Part shown: positions 7,830 through 14,737 of the stretch, piece by piece
How positions within the stretch are numbered: the first letter of the stretch is position 1
Layout of the letters: each line of letters begins with the position of its first letter
Assembly: GCA_947450325.1 (NCBI GenBank)
Contig: CANFUT010000020.1
Location: forward strand, 1 to 64,000
Source of the DNA: Flavobacteriia bacterium
GTDB lineage: Bacteria; Bacteroidota; Bacteroidia; Flavobacteriales_D; Crocinitomicaceae
Direction of reading: 5' to 3'
DNA length: 64,000 nt
Program-made: the position numbers and the translations under genes
Notes under the pieces: model-generated
The model's input: only the letters and a program-made list of their open reading frames with translations
Database searches by the model: none
What the model was told of the DNA's origin: nothing

Positions 7830-8396
7830 ATGTATAAACTTCTTGTCTTCCTATTTTTAGTTACTTCTGCTTGTGCCGTTAGCAAAAAAGAGAAATTTAT
7901 TAAAATGTCCATTGCAGTTTTAGATAAAAATGATTGCAAAGTAGAATTTGAAATTTCGGATAAATACAGGGAATTAGTTAAAAATCAATTAGTAAAGAAC
8001 AAACTAGATATTTCGAAAGAATTCCTTTACGCGAATGATACAATTTTTATCATTAGAGTTCCAGATTCGATGGCAGTACCAGCAATTTTTATTACCAGTG
8101 AATTTTTGCAAATTAATAAAACACCTATTCCGGATTCATTGAGTCAGTATATTATAAAACAATACAAGTACTATAAAACAGAAATCAAAGATATTTCAAT
8201 TTCATCCATTAAAACGGAAGAAAAAGTTGATGTAAGCAAACTCTCCTTCACCATCGTGGAAGAGAATATTAAGATGGTAAATTATGTCTTATTTGTTAAT
8301 AATCGTTCTGTTACAATTGGAATTAGCAGTAATGATGAATCAAAATTGCTACAATTTGATGGCATAATCAAAAGTTTGAAAATAATTTGCAATTAG
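7830..8396 (+). CDS. Hypothetical secreted protein
   Basis: 188 residues, not recognised. An N-terminal signal sequence (MYKLLVFLFLVTSAC) ends in a cysteine at residue 15, giving a weak lipoprotein box (-3 residue T rather than L/V/I); it may be a lipoprotein or a soluble periplasmic protein. The rest alternates charged and aliphatic strands with a second half VSKLSFTIVEENIKMVNYVLFVNNRSVTIG that looks like beta structure. It lies between a divergent transporter gene and an orphan HigA-like gene, 38 bp upstream of the latter. Confidence 0.6.
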   Translation: MYKLLVFLFLVTSACAVSKKEKFIKMSIAVLDKNDCKVEFEISDKYRELVKNQLVKNKLDISKEFLYANDTIFIIRVPDSMAVPAIFITSEFLQINKTPIPDSLSQYIIKQYKYYKTEIKDISISSIKTEEKVDVSKLSFTIVEENIKMVNYVLFVNNRSVTIGISSNDESKLLQFDGIIKSLKIICN

Positions 8397-8434
8397 CCTG
8401 ATTTGACCATCTCACAAGATTAGCAAACTAAAAA

Positions 8435-8734
8435 ATGGAAAAATTAAACAACATTCACCCTGGAGAAATTTTACTTGAAGAATTTTTAATTCCGATGGAA
8501 ATTTCCGCTTATCGTTTGGCGAAAGAGACTTTTTTGCCAGAAACCCGTATTTCAGAAATTATCAAAGGCAAAAGAAGAATTACCGCTGATACCGCATTGC
8601 GATTGGGCAAATATTTTGGAACATCTGCGAAGTTTTGGCTCGGATTGCAAGATGATTTCGATCTAGAGGAAGGCAAAATTCAGAAAGAAAAAGAATTGAA
8701 TGATATTAAACCGATGAAAACCAGTGCAGCTTAA
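8435..8734 (+). CDS. HigA-family helix-turn-helix regulator (orphan)
   Basis: 99 residues with an XRE-type helix-turn-helix of the HigA/VapI group: the start NIHPGEILLEEFLIPMEIS, the recognition part TRISEIIKGKRRITADTALRLGKYFG, and KFWLGLQDDFDL are all typical. HigA antitoxins normally follow a ~90-residue HigB toxin gene. The gene upstream is an unrelated secreted protein and no HigB-like frame is seen within 1 kb either side, so this is an orphan that may act as a stand-alone repressor or be left over from a lost pair. A shared hairpin terminator follows. Confidence 0.85.
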   Translation: MEKLNNIHPGEILLEEFLIPMEISAYRLAKETFLPETRISEIIKGKRRITADTALRLGKYFGTSAKFWLGLQDDFDLEEGKIQKEKELNDIKPMKTSAA

Positions 8735-8771
8735 ATTATGCTGGTAAAGAAACATTGGTTGTTTGAAACAA

Positions 8772-8804
8772 AAAACCGAAGACAATCAACTCATCTTCGG
8801 TTTT
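8772..8804. terminator. Bidirectional terminator
   Basis: Perfect 11-bp stem AAAACCGAAGA (8772-8782) with TCTTCGGTTTT (8794-8804), flanked by A-run on the left and T-run on the right. It lies between convergent genes (8734 plus, 8806 minus) and can serve both. Confidence 0.85.
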
Positions 8805-8805
8805 A

Positions 8806-9396
8806 CTATTTCGCTCGTTTCGGAATATCCAGAGTATTTAAAAATAACCTCCAGGTCTCAAAATCTTTTGGAATATAATTATAGCAATGCATTTTTTGTG
8901 ATTTTGTGATTTTGACAATTAATCCATGTTCAATTTTGCACATATTCTTTAATCTTATCCTAAGTTTTTCGTCAGTATCTGTTTCAAAATGAACATACAA
9001 ATTATGCACGCCCTGAAATGATTCTTGTCCTTTAATTTTCTTCTGAATCCACAAAACAGGGAATTCAGTATTGTCACCTTCACCGGTATGAAGAAGTTTG
9101 CCGATGATTTTTATCTTATTTTGAGTTTCAGTATAATGTAGGTTTTCGAATTTCATTTCATCAAGAATTAAAAATGAAAATGAACATCTATCTACATCAT
9201 CAACCTTATCTAGATCAAAAATGATTTCAAAGTCACAAAAAGATTTTTTTAAACTATTTCGATTTTCTTCCCTATTAAAAGTATCTAATACATCCAGAGT
9301 GACAGGATCACTTTCAACATTTACTGATTTAGTTTTCACTTTAGTGTTACAAGCGAAAAGCTCGAAAATCAAAATGATTAACAGTGCATATTTCAT
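8806..9396 (-). CDS. Hypothetical lipoprotein
   Basis: 196 residues, not recognised. Signal peptide MKYALLIILIFELFAC with Cys16 as the likely lipidated residue. The mature part has no obvious repeats and contains a stretch (KSFCDFEIIFDLDKVDDVDRC) followed by beta-like segments. No homologous family comes to mind. Single gene, convergent with the HigA-like gene; 43 bp separates its start from the stop of the next minus-strand lipoprotein gene, which is also small and secreted. Confidence 0.6.
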   Translation of the reverse strand: MKYALLIILIFELFACNTKVKTKSVNVESDPVTLDVLDTFNREENRNSLKKSFCDFEIIFDLDKVDDVDRCSFSFLILDEMKFENLHYTETQNKIKIIGKLLHTGEGDNTEFPVLWIQKKIKGQESFQGVHNLYVHFETDTDEKLRIRLKNMCKIEHGLIVKITKSQKMHCYNYIPKDFETWRLFLNTLDIPKRAK

Positions 9397-9438
9397 TAAT
9401 TGAATCTCTTAAGATAGTCGCTAATATTTCTGTTTATC

Positions 9439-9978
9439 CTAAACTTTAATCCCTTTCACCACGCGGTCTTTGCGTTTTGTTTTCTTCAATTTTTGAATTG
9501 AAACCATCAAGAAAGTATTTCCTGAAGCTGAATTGGCATAATACGTTTGATTTCCGTAAATCACTTCTCCTCCTTTGTCAGATTTCCAATTGGCATCTAA
9601 ATAAAAACGGCCATTCGCTTGGTTTTGACGAACCGCAAATTTCAAGGTTTTTCCTTGTCCAACTTCGAAACGGATGAAAACTTCTCCTTTATCACCATAT
9701 TTTTCGAAAATACATTTCGTACTTGGGTTGATAATCAAGCGATCTTCTTCATTTTTTTGGTTTTGAACCAATTTTCCATCAGCAGAAATTTCTTGCGAAC
9801 CGTTGCTAGTACTGCGTTGTAAAATAATTTGAGAAGAAGTGTAAAATTGCACTTTTTTCAAATTTTCAGCATTCAAATCGTATTCTTTGCGAATTTCTTC
9901 TGTGTAAGCGATGCGTTTGCTACAGCTGACAACCGTCAGACCCAACACAGCAATCAGAATAAAAGTAATCTTTTTCAT
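9439..9978 (-). CDS. Hypothetical lipoprotein
   Basis: 179 residues. Signal peptide with a good lipobox (GLTVVSC, Cys19). The mature part is basic at its C-terminus (KLKKTKRKDRVVKGIKV) and carries a beta-rich body (SSQIILQRST, VFIRFEVGQGKTLKFAV, YYANSASGNTFLMV). I recall similar small Bacteroidota lipoproteins of unknown role but cannot name the family. Lies downstream of a divergent MBL-hydrolase gene. Confidence 0.65.
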   Translation of the reverse strand: MKKITFILIAVLGLTVVSCSKRIAYTEEIRKEYDLNAENLKKVQFYTSSQIILQRSTSNGSQEISADGKLVQNQKNEEDRLIINPSTKCIFEKYGDKGEVFIRFEVGQGKTLKFAVRQNQANGRFYLDANWKSDKGGEVIYGNQTYYANSASGNTFLMVSIQKLKKTKRKDRVVKGIKV

Positions 9979-10157
9979 TTTAAAGGATTTTAGACTTTTT
10001 CAATTGTGACAAAAGTAATCAAAAGTCGCTAAACAAAAATAATGCCTAAATCAAGGATTGTCAAAATCTACCCTCAGCACAAATTCACTAAGTTCTAGCT
10101 GCGATAAAACCAAAAATGGCCATTAATTCGTACTTTTGCGACAGCAAAAAATTCAAC

Positions 10158-10805
10158 ATGAAATTAACAGTTCAAGGTTTTACGTTCAATCCTTTTCAGG
10201 AAAATTCTTACATTGTTTTCAACGAACAGAAAGAAGCAGTGATTGTCGATCCGGGCTGTTACACGCGTGAAGAACAACAATTCTTTTTGGATTATATTCA
10301 TCAAAATGAATTGCAACCTTTGGCATTGTTGAACACCCATTGTCACATCGATCATGTGATGGGAAACGCTTTCATCATGCGTAATTTTGAAGTAGATTTA
10401 TATGCACACAAATTGGATTTACCAACCTTGGGAATGGTTCAATATTCAGCAAATTTATACGGAATGGACGCTTACGAAGCTTCTCCAGAGCCGACGAAAT
10501 TTTTGGAAGAAGGTGATAAATTGACCTTCGGCGGCATTGAATTGGAAGTCATTTTTGGTCCTGGACACGCGCCTGGACATGTTGCATTTTACAATCTCGA
10601 AAATCAATTTGTTTTGAGCGGAGATATTTTGTTTCAAGGAAGTTTTGGTCGCTACGATTTACCTGGAGGAAGTTTGGAAGTTCTGAAAAAAACAATCCTA
10701 GAGAAAATGTTCCAATTGCCAGAAGAAACATTAGTCTATTCAGGTCACGGCGCAGTAACGACCATTGGAATTGAGAAAATCAATAATCCGATTTTGAATT
10801 ATTGA
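10158..10805 (+). CDS. MBL-fold metal hydrolase (glyoxalase II-like)
   Basis: Metallo-beta-lactamase-fold hydrolase of 215 residues. The zinc site THCHIDH gives His61, His63, Asp65 and His66; further ligands sit in GPGHAPGHVAFY, SGDILFQG and YSGHG. The fold and size fit the glyoxalase II-like group that hydrolyses thioesters such as S-lactoylglutathione or persulfides; substrate not determinable. I chose the ATG at 10158 (MKLTVQGFTFNPFQENSY) over an in-frame ATG at 10116 because the family starts there and a TACTTTTG box (10131-10138) lies between the two. Confidence 0.85.
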   Translation: MKLTVQGFTFNPFQENSYIVFNEQKEAVIVDPGCYTREEQQFFLDYIHQNELQPLALLNTHCHIDHVMGNAFIMRNFEVDLYAHKLDLPTLGMVQYSANLYGMDAYEASPEPTKFLEEGDKLTFGGIELEVIFGPGHAPGHVAFYNLENQFVLSGDILFQGSFGRYDLPGGSLEVLKKTILEKMFQLPEETLVYSGHGAVTTIGIEKINNPILNY

Positions 10806-10851
10806 ACTATCTTCGTTGGTTAATTTGGTTGGTCTTTTCCTCCCCCTTAAT

Positions 10852-10867
10852 CCCCCTCCAAAGGGGG
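10852..10867. repeat. GC-rich intergenic palindrome
   Basis: CCCCCT (10852-10857) pairs with AGGGGG (10862-10867) around loop CCAA, preceded by another C-rich run at 10839-10847. This CCCCCTTAATCCCCCTCCAAAGG-type string stands out in AT-rich surroundings and resembles dispersed repeats seen between genes in other Bacteroidota. It sits between convergent genes but has no T-run. Confidence 0.5.
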
Positions 10868-10875
10868 AAACAAAG

Positions 10876-10911
10876 TCTTAAAATCCTAATTTCTTAAAAT
10901 CTTAATATCTC
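10876..10911. repeat. Phased 8-bp repeat TC(T/C)TAAnn
   Basis: TC dinucleotides recur at exactly 10876, 10884, 10892, 10900 and 10908, giving units TCTTAAAA, TCCTAATT, TCTTAAAA, TCTTAATA and a final TCTC. The array ends at the stop of the biotin-carrier gene. A shorter copy of the same pattern occurs at 47904-47927. Confidence 0.6.
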
Positions 10912-11377
10912 ATTCGAAAGAAATCAAAACAGCACCTTTATCAACTACATCACCCGCTTGGATTTCGATAGACTTTACAATTCCAACACCTTCAGATTTC
11001 AAGACATTTTCCATTTTCATGGCTTCTAAAGTCAATAATGGATTTCCAACTTCAACTTCATCGCCTACTTTCACGTCAATTCCAACAATTCTTCCTGGCA
11101 TCGGAGACTTCAATTGTTGCAATTTGCGCACTTTGATTTTATCCAAACCTAATTCAGAAATCAATTGATCCAATGGACCATCTTTAGAAACAACAAATTC
11201 ACGGTGGTTAATCTTGATTTTCAATTTTCGATCTTCCAAAGATTCTTCCATCAATTCTCCATGAAAAATTTGTCCTTTGTGTTCAACACTGAAAAAGCGA
11301 TCATCTTCCCAAACAACATTGCTTTGGTGATTTACAACAACTTTTTCACCATCTAATTTCCAATTCTGATTTGCCAT
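10910..11377 (-). CDS. Biotin carboxyl carrier protein-like subunit
   Basis: Carries biotin for an acyl-CoA or pyruvate carboxylase. 155 residues; the C-terminal ~75 residues form a biotinyl/lipoyl domain with biotin site EAMKMEN and the flanking SPMPGRIVGIDVKVGDEV. The N-terminal half (VSKDGPLDQLISELGLDK) resembles the linker/hinge of propionyl- or 3-methylcrotonyl-CoA carboxylase alpha subunits. Start taken at 11377 (MANQNWKLDGEK); an upstream in-frame ATG at 11419 adds 14 unlikely residues. No carboxylase or carboxyltransferase gene is near, so its partner is encoded elsewhere. Confidence 0.85.
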   Translation of the reverse strand: MANQNWKLDGEKVVVNHQSNVVWEDDRFFSVEHKGQIFHGELMEESLEDRKLKIKINHREFVVSKDGPLDQLISELGLDKIKVRKLQQLKSPMPGRIVGIDVKVGDEVEVGNPLLTLEAMKMENVLKSEGVGIVKSIEIQAGDVVDKGAVLISFE

Positions 11378-11473
11378 TTGTCCTTGTTTATACTGCAATA
11401 TTACGAACATTTCAGCCATTGTGAATTATTTCCTTGCTTAAAAAGAATAAAATTCTCAGCTTTGACCTATAAA

Positions 11474-14155
11474 ATGAAATTTATGTATCGCATTTACATT
11501 ATTATTGGGTTGGTAATTTTATCAGCTTGTGGAACAACAAACAAGAAAAAAGAATCTGAAATTACTTTTAGCGAAGCGGAAATCGCCGACGAAACTTCTG
11601 GTGATGAAGCTTATGACTTTGATGATGAGTCGTATGAAGAAATGGTGGAAACTGAACGTCCTGTTTATCAAGCAACAGAAACGGTTTTTACAGATTTGAT
11701 ACATACCAAATTAGAAGTAAGTTTTGATTGGTCAAAATCTTGGATGTTTGGGAAAGCTACGATAACTGCAAAACCTCATTTTTATGCTTCCGATAGTTTG
11801 TTTTTAGATGCCAAAGGAATGGAAATCAAAAAAATAAACATTGGCGCACAAGCGTTAAATTTCAAATATTCAGATGATAAATTGCGTATCAAACTAGATA
11901 AAGTTTATTCTAGAAATGACAAATACAACATTGTCATCGAGTACATCGCCAAACCTGACGAAAGAAAAACATCTGGAAGCGAAGCAATCACAAGCGACAA
12001 AGGTTTGTATTTCATCAATCCAAAAGGAGAAGATCCGAATAAAATGCCTCAAATTTGGACACAAGGTGAAACAGAAGCGAGTTCAGTTTGGTTTCCAACG
12101 ATTGATGCACCAAACGTGAAAACAACCGAAGAAATTTACATTACAGTTGACAATAAATTTGCCACTTTATCTAACGGAAAATTAATCAGTTCTACCAAAA
12201 ATGCGGATGGAACAAGAACAGATTATTGGAAACAAGATTTGCCACATGCGCCTTACCTTTTCATGATGGGAATTGGTGAATTTAAAATGGTGAAAGATTT
12301 CTATACACGTCCGAATGGAACGAAAATGGAAGTGAATTACTACGTTGAGCCAGCTTGGGAGCAATCAGCGAAAGCGATTTTTGGAGAGACACCGAAAATG
12401 ATTGAATTTTTCTCCAAATTGACAGGCGTAGAATATCCTTGGGATAAATACAGTCAAATCGTTGTGAGAGAATACGTTTCAGGTGCGATGGAAAATACTG
12501 GAGCAGTTATTTTTGGAGATTATGCCTACAAAAATGCAAGAGAATTATTGGACGATGACGACAATTCAACGATTGCACACGAACTTTTTCACCATTGGTT
12601 TGGAGATTTAGTTACTGCTGAATCATGGTCAAATTTAACACTGAACGAATCTTTCGCCAACTATTCTCAATACTTGTGGGACGAATTCAGATACGGAATT
12701 GACGAAGCAGATTACAATGCGGAGAAAGAAGCAGATGGCTATTTTCAAAGTGCTGACAATGGAACAACGCACGATTTGGTTTGGTTTGAATATGACAATC
12801 AAGAACAAATGTTTGATGCACATTCATACAACAAAGGCGGTAGAATTTTGCACATGTTGCGCAATCATTTGGGTGATGAAGCATTTTTCGCAGGTTTGAA
12901 AAACTACTTGAACACCAATAAATTCAAAGCTGCGGAATTCACACAATTGCGTTTGGCTTTTGAAGAAGTTTCAGGTCAAGATTTAAACTGGTTTTTCAAT
13001 CAGTGGTATTTGGATGAAGGACATCCTGTTATTAACGTAAGTCAATCTCTGAATGAAGAAGCGAATGAAGTAGAAGTTTTCATCAGTCAAGAAACTCAAA
13101 ATGGAACTATTTTTAGATTGCCAATTGAAATCGCGATTCACGATGAAGCGGGTGTAAAATTGCACCAAATTGTTTTGGAAGAAAGTGGAAAAAGTTTTGT
13201 TTTCCCTATGACTGGCGCGCTTAAAACCATCATTTTTGACAACCAACACATGCTATTGGCAAATGTTACCGATGGAAAACCGATGGAACAATTTGTGAAC
13301 CAATACTATTTAGGGAAAAGATATGCTGACAGACGTGATGCATTGTTGTTCGGAATTGACGAAGCAAATCCAATGACAGTTGAGGCAGAAAAAATGGTTT
13401 TGGATGCATTGAAAGATCCTTTTTGGGCAATCAGAAATTTAGCGATTGACAGAGCCAATTTATTGTCTGCTGAATCACAAACGCAAGCAAGTGAAATTAT
13501 CAAAAATATCGCGTTGACTGATTCAAAATCGGCAGTTAGAGCAACAGCAATCACATTTTTACAAGATAAAATCAAAGCTGATGAATTGGAGAAATTAGCA
13601 CTTTCAATCATCGGTAAAGACCAATCTTATTCTGTTTTAAGTTCTGCGTTGGGTGCTTTGAGTAGTTCAAATCCAGATTTAGCGATGGCGGAAGCGAAGA
13701 AATTAGAAACTGAAAATTCTTCTAAAATGCTTTCAGGAATTGCACAATTGTATGCAACACAAGGAAAAGAAAGTGAAATGGCATTTTTTGAAAAAGTAAT
13801 CAAAGAAAATAAATTGAACGGTTTAGATGCACTTTTTGCCATGAACTCAATGACGATTTTCTTGACGCGCCAATCGCCAGCACTTCAAAGTAAAGCTTTA
13901 GGATTGTATAAAAAAGAACAATCAAATGGCGGAATTTATGTAACAATGTTTTTACCACAAAACGTGGATTACATGATAAAAATGGTTTCTGAGCAAATGG
14001 AAAAAACCAAAGCAGAAATCAAGACTTACGAAACAAGTAATAATGTTTTGTATGCAGATCAAGCGCGTAGACAATTGAAAACGCAAGAAACCATTGTAAA
14101 TGAATTGCAAGTGTTTTACGATGAAATCAATGCTGAAAAAGTGGAATTGAAATAA
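11474..14155 (+). CDS. M1-family metallo-aminopeptidase, lipoprotein
   Basis: Zinc aminopeptidase that trims N-terminal residues from peptides, here probably anchored on the cell-envelope side as a lipoprotein: signal peptide MYRIYIIIGLVILSAC with good lipobox, followed by an acidic spacer. Catalytic features are complete: GAMEN at 337-341, HELFHH at 369-374 (HEXXH) and NESFAN about 20 residues later. The N-terminal beta domain precedes the thermolysin-like domain; a helical HEAT-like C-terminal part extends to residue 893. Start at 11474 (or 11483) rather than the upstream ATG at 11378, which would put a non-signal stretch first. Divergent from the biotin-carrier gene, convergent with the pentapeptide gene. 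Confidence 0.93.
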   Translation: MKFMYRIYIIIGLVILSACGTTNKKKESEITFSEAEIADETSGDEAYDFDDESYEEMVETERPVYQATETVFTDLIHTKLEVSFDWSKSWMFGKATITAKPHFYASDSLFLDAKGMEIKKINIGAQALNFKYSDDKLRIKLDKVYSRNDKYNIVIEYIAKPDERKTSGSEAITSDKGLYFINPKGEDPNKMPQIWTQGETEASSVWFPTIDAPNVKTTEEIYITVDNKFATLSNGKLISSTKNADGTRTDYWKQDLPHAPYLFMMGIGEFKMVKDFYTRPNGTKMEVNYYVEPAWEQSAKAIFGETPKMIEFFSKLTGVEYPWDKYSQIVVREYVSGAMENTGAVIFGDYAYKNARELLDDDDNSTIAHELFHHWFGDLVTAESWSNLTLNESFANYSQYLWDEFRYGIDEADYNAEKEADGYFQSADNGTTHDLVWFEYDNQEQMFDAHSYNKGGRILHMLRNHLGDEAFFAGLKNYLNTNKFKAAEFTQLRLAFEEVSGQDLNWFFNQWYLDEGHPVINVSQSLNEEANEVEVFISQETQNGTIFRLPIEIAIHDEAGVKLHQIVLEESGKSFVFPMTGALKTIIFDNQHMLLANVTDGKPMEQFVNQYYLGKRYADRRDALLFGIDEANPMTVEAEKMVLDALKDPFWAIRNLAIDRANLLSAESQTQASEIIKNIALTDSKSAVRATAITFLQDKIKADELEKLALSIIGKDQSYSVLSSALGALSSSNPDLAMAEAKKLETENSSKMLSGIAQLYATQGKESEMAFFEKVIKENKLNGLDALFAMNSMTIFLTRQSPALQSKALGLYKKEQSNGGIYVTMFLPQNVDYMIKMVSEQMEKTKAEIKTYETSNNVLYADQARRQLKTQETIVNELQVFYDEINAEKVELK

Positions 14156-14164
14156 GATTAACTT

Positions 14165-14734
14165 TTAGGAAATCTGAATATCAAATCGATAGAGCAATCC
14201 AGCCAAGTCTTGCGCGCGAAATTTGGCTTTTTTGATGAAATTCTGCGTTGGATCAATCAGAAAATTTGAGCAAGAACGCATGTCAACTCCTGTTAAATTG
14301 GTTTTGTCAAACAACGCACTTGTAAAATCACATTGACTCAATTTAGCTTTGGTAAAGTCTGTTTGCGTGAGATTTGCTTCGTGAAAACGACATTGCTCAA
14401 AGCTGCTTTTGTTTAATTTTTTGCGGTCAAAAGCACTGTAGTCCAAGTTGCAACCAAAAAAGTGAATTTCAAAAGCGAAATCTTTTGTTTGTGTAAAGCT
14501 TGCTCCAACCATTTTACAATCATAAAATTCAACGTTGTCTAATTTACAATTATTGAATTTCACATTGCTTAAATTACAATCCTCGAAAACACAATCGGTG
14601 AAATCAATATTGCCGAAATCTGGAAAGTGACAGTGAACAAAAGCCATGTTTTCACAGCGACTGAAATCCATTCTTTGTTGTGTGAAATCAACATTTTCGA
14701 TGGTTTCAACAATGGTTAATCTTGTTTTCATCAT
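14165..14734 (-). CDS. Pentapeptide-repeat protein
   Basis: 189 residues folding as a right-handed quadrilateral beta-helix: repeated A(D/N)LxF-like units such as FEDCNLSNVKF, FNNCKLDNVEF, EANLTQTDFTKAKLSQCDF and FDKTNLTGVD. The cysteine-rich repeats, the central interruption FGCNLDYSAFDRKKLNK, and the closing NFLIDPTQNFIKKAKF...GLLYRFDIQI match, from memory, a widespread soluble family broadly like Qnr/McbG gyrase-protecting proteins; that activity is not shown here. It lies 3 bp downstream of the outer-membrane barrel gene in the same direction, so both are likely one transcript. Confidence 0.85.
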   Translation of the reverse strand: MMKTRLTIVETIENVDFTQQRMDFSRCENMAFVHCHFPDFGNIDFTDCVFEDCNLSNVKFNNCKLDNVEFYDCKMVGASFTQTKDFAFEIHFFGCNLDYSAFDRKKLNKSSFEQCRFHEANLTQTDFTKAKLSQCDFTSALFDKTNLTGVDMRSCSNFLIDPTQNFIKKAKFRAQDLAGLLYRFDIQIS

Positions 14735-14737
14735 TTC

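Noticed and set aside
11378-11473. Upstream extension of the M1 aminopeptidase
   Set aside because: The extra 32 residues precede a perfect lipoprotein signal peptide at 11474 and overlap the divergent biotin-carrier start.
14165-14734. Calling the pentapeptide protein a Qnr quinolone-resistance factor
   Set aside because: Fold and Cys-rich repeats are similar, but this is a broad family and sequence alone cannot show gyrase protection.
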